Positions 5,513 to 6,721 of a stretch of 6,721 nucleotides of DNA are shown piece by piece. Below the pieces are notes generated by a model that ran no database searches, was not told where the DNA came from, and saw nothing but the letters and a program-made list of their open reading frames with translations. The stretch's first letter is position 1, and every line of letters starts with the position of its first letter. Both the position numbers and the translations under genes were made by a program. Origin of the DNA: Chitinophagia bacterium (GTDB taxonomy: Bacteria > Bacteroidota > Bacteroidia > Chitinophagales > Chitinophagaceae); NCBI GenBank assembly GCA_010027295.1, contig RGVM01000147.1:1-6721 (forward strand), read 5' to 3'.

Positions 5513-6205
5513 ATGAGAATTGGTTTGACGGCAATGTGTATCATGGCGGTGCTGGCCTGTCAGGGTCAGGCGGGTTATGAATGGCGGGGTGGCGATCCCA
5601 ACGGTATCCCAAAGTGGTACATGGGGCGTCAGATTGCTCAGGTGATGAGTCATTTCGGCATTTCCTGGCTGGAGCGTCCGGAGCGTCAGGAGGAGGAGGA
5701 TTTTGAGCAGTTGTTGAAGAACATGAACCTGCGGCCGGGCCTCCAGGTGGCTGATATCGGAGCCGGGAGCGGATTCCACACGGTGCGCATTGCCAGGCGC
5801 ATCGGCGCGGGTACCGTGCATGCCGTCGACATAGAGCCGGCAATGCTGGAGTTCATTGGGACGAGGGTGGCCCGGGAGAAGCTGTTGAATGTGCGTACCG
5901 TATTGAGCGACACCGTGCAGGTGCCCTTGCCGGCAGGTTCCATCGATATGGCGCTGATGGTGGACGTGTACCATGAGATGTCCCATCCCCGCGAGATGCT
6001 CCGGTCGATGCATGCGATGCTGAAGCATGGCGGCCGCATCTTCCTGGTGGAGTTCCGCGGGGAGGACCCGGGTGTACCCATCAAGGCCCTGCACAAGATG
6101 ACGGAGGCGCAGGCGGTACGGGAGTTCGCGGCCGGAGGTTTCGTCCTCGAGAGGAATATCGGCAACCTGCCCTGGCAGCATTGCATGGTGTTCCGGAAGA
6201 AATAA
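5513..6205 (+). CDS. SAM-dependent class I methyltransferase with a lipoprotein-type signal
   Basis: This 230-residue protein has a Rossmann-type methyltransferase domain. Motif I is VADIGAGSGFHTVRIA (79-94), which binds SAM. An acidic residue after strand 2 (D106 in HAVDIEP) would hold the ribose. The strand 4 region is IDMALMVDVYHEM (144-156), followed by HPREMLRSMHAMLKHGGRIF (158-177). Residues 1-16 (MRIGLTAMCIMAVLAC) form a positively charged, hydrophobic stretch ending in a VLAC lipobox, so Cys16 is probably lipidated and the enzyme exported. The segment DPNGIPKWYMGR, then MSHFG and WLERPER (28-58), before the domain is shared with other predicted exported methyltransferases I have seen in environmental bacteria. 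The substrate is unknown. It follows the UlaG-like gene by 30 bases on the same strand and may share its transcript. Export is unexpected because SAM is cytoplasmic; the hydrophobic stretch is short and could instead be a membrane-edge anchor. Confidence 0.88.
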   Translation: MRIGLTAMCIMAVLACQGQAGYEWRGGDPNGIPKWYMGRQIAQVMSHFGISWLERPERQEEEDFEQLLKNMNLRPGLQVADIGAGSGFHTVRIARRIGAGTVHAVDIEPAMLEFIGTRVAREKLLNVRTVLSDTVQVPLPAGSIDMALMVDVYHEMSHPREMLRSMHAMLKHGGRIFLVEFRGEDPGVPIKALHKMTEAQAVREFAAGGFVLERNIGNLPWQHCMVFRKK

Positions 6206-6335
6206 CCGTCTCGAGTGCTGCTGACTTCAATCGTTTCGGCCCTTCCTTTCAAGATTGTCCGACATGCGATGGCTGTAACCCGGTCTGCGGGAAGAGGCCA
6301 TACCATTGCCTTCAACCGCGCTTCGGGGTAAGGAC

Positions 6336-6721
6336 ATGGCAAGGGTATTGATCGCGCACAATTTCAAGGACGAGTCATTTGCCTCCATGAGCCATCGATT
6401 GGCCCATCGGCTCTCGGAGCGGCATGAGGTCGTGTTTATGAGTTACCGTCCCCATCTCTCCGAAAGGCTCGAGCTCAACGGTGCCCGTCTGACGGTGTAT
6501 TCCTGGCGAACGAGGGCCAGGCCCACCGGAGTTCGGGACGCCTGGCATTTCCTGCGAATCTACCTGCGGCACAGGCCGGAGATCGTCATTGCCCATTTCG
6601 TCGGCGCCAACCTCAGCATCCTCGTCTCGAAGCTGCTGTCGGGGTTCCGGGTGCGGACCTACGAATGGTATCACACGCAGTCGTCCATGATCGAGTTCGA
6701 CCATGGACGTATTCATTGGTT
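6336..6721 (+). CDS. Glycosyltransferase-like protein, N-terminal part (runs off right edge)
   Basis: From ATG 6336 the frame stays open to the window end, giving 128 residues plus two bases. The beginning, MARVLIAHNFKDESFASMSH, followed by RLAHRLSERHEVVFMSYRP, has the opening of a GT-B fold glycosyltransferase: a hydrophobic strand, then a helix with SMSHRLAHRLS, then a second strand (HEVVFMS). A later strand-helix unit, RPEIVIAHFVGANLSILVSK (about residues 80-99), is typical of the first Rossmann domain in families GT4/GT1. The sugar-nucleotide-binding C-terminal domain lies outside the window, so the family and donor cannot be confirmed. It has no signal peptide, consistent with a cytoplasmic or membrane-associated enzyme making surface polysaccharide or glycolipid. 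The 130-base gap after the methyltransferase gene shows no clear promoter or terminator, so whether it belongs to the same transcript is open. Confidence 0.65.
   Translation, partial: MARVLIAHNFKDESFASMSHRLAHRLSERHEVVFMSYRPHLSERLELNGARLTVYSWRTRARPTGVRDAWHFLRIYLRHRPEIVIAHFVGANLSILVSKLLSGFRVRTYEWYHTQSSMIEFDHGRIHW

Noticed and set aside
479..6551. Shared 12-mer GCCTGGCATTTC near 480 and near 6540
   Set aside because: It lies in two unrelated genes, encodes AWHF in both, and is not flanked by further similarity; most likely coincidence.

Overview
The window looks like chromosomal DNA from a fairly GC-rich member of the Bacteroidota. The best indicator is the 515-residue all-helical protein at 1096-2643. 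Its N-terminus (FQLVKSMQKAEKRHFKIY) is of a type I know only from Bacteroidota, especially the Saprospiria, Flavobacteria and Crocinitomicaceae. Starts generally lack a Shine-Dalgarno sequence and the exported proteins look like lipoproteins, which fits this phylum. The genus cannot be read from the sequence. No phage, transposon, CRISPR, tRNA or rRNA gene is visible.

Layout. 1-90 may be the tail of an upstream gene. 123-632 encodes an exported Staphylococcus-nuclease-type nuclease with all catalytic residues. 633-1095 is a 460-base gap with no protein gene but two structured elements. The first is an array of 19-base repeats, organised as a 57-base three-part repeat, starting 8 bases after the nuclease stop. 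The second is a minus-strand segment with a long closing stem, internal hairpins and a strong intrinsic terminator, probably an unrecognised small RNA. 1096-2643 is the helical Bacteroidota protein. It converges, 9 bases apart, on a minus-strand aldo/keto reductase (2653-3531). A short divergent gap (3532-3620) separates the reductase from a run of plus-strand genes.

That run is a single-domain cobalamin-independent methionine synthase-like protein (core MetE, 3621-4643), a UlaG-like metallo-beta-lactamase-fold hydrolase overlapping it by ATGA (4640-5482), and, 30 bases on, a SAM-dependent methyltransferase with a lipoprotein-type signal sequence (5513-6205). After 130 bases a glycosyltransferase-like gene starts at 6336 and runs off the right edge.

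How they may work together. The first two genes of the run are translationally coupled and may form a one-carbon or methyl-transfer unit of unknown substrate. The methyltransferase may belong to the same transcript. The items most worth following up are the minus-strand RNA, the 19/57-base repeat, and the core-MetE/UlaG-like/exported-methyltransferase cluster.
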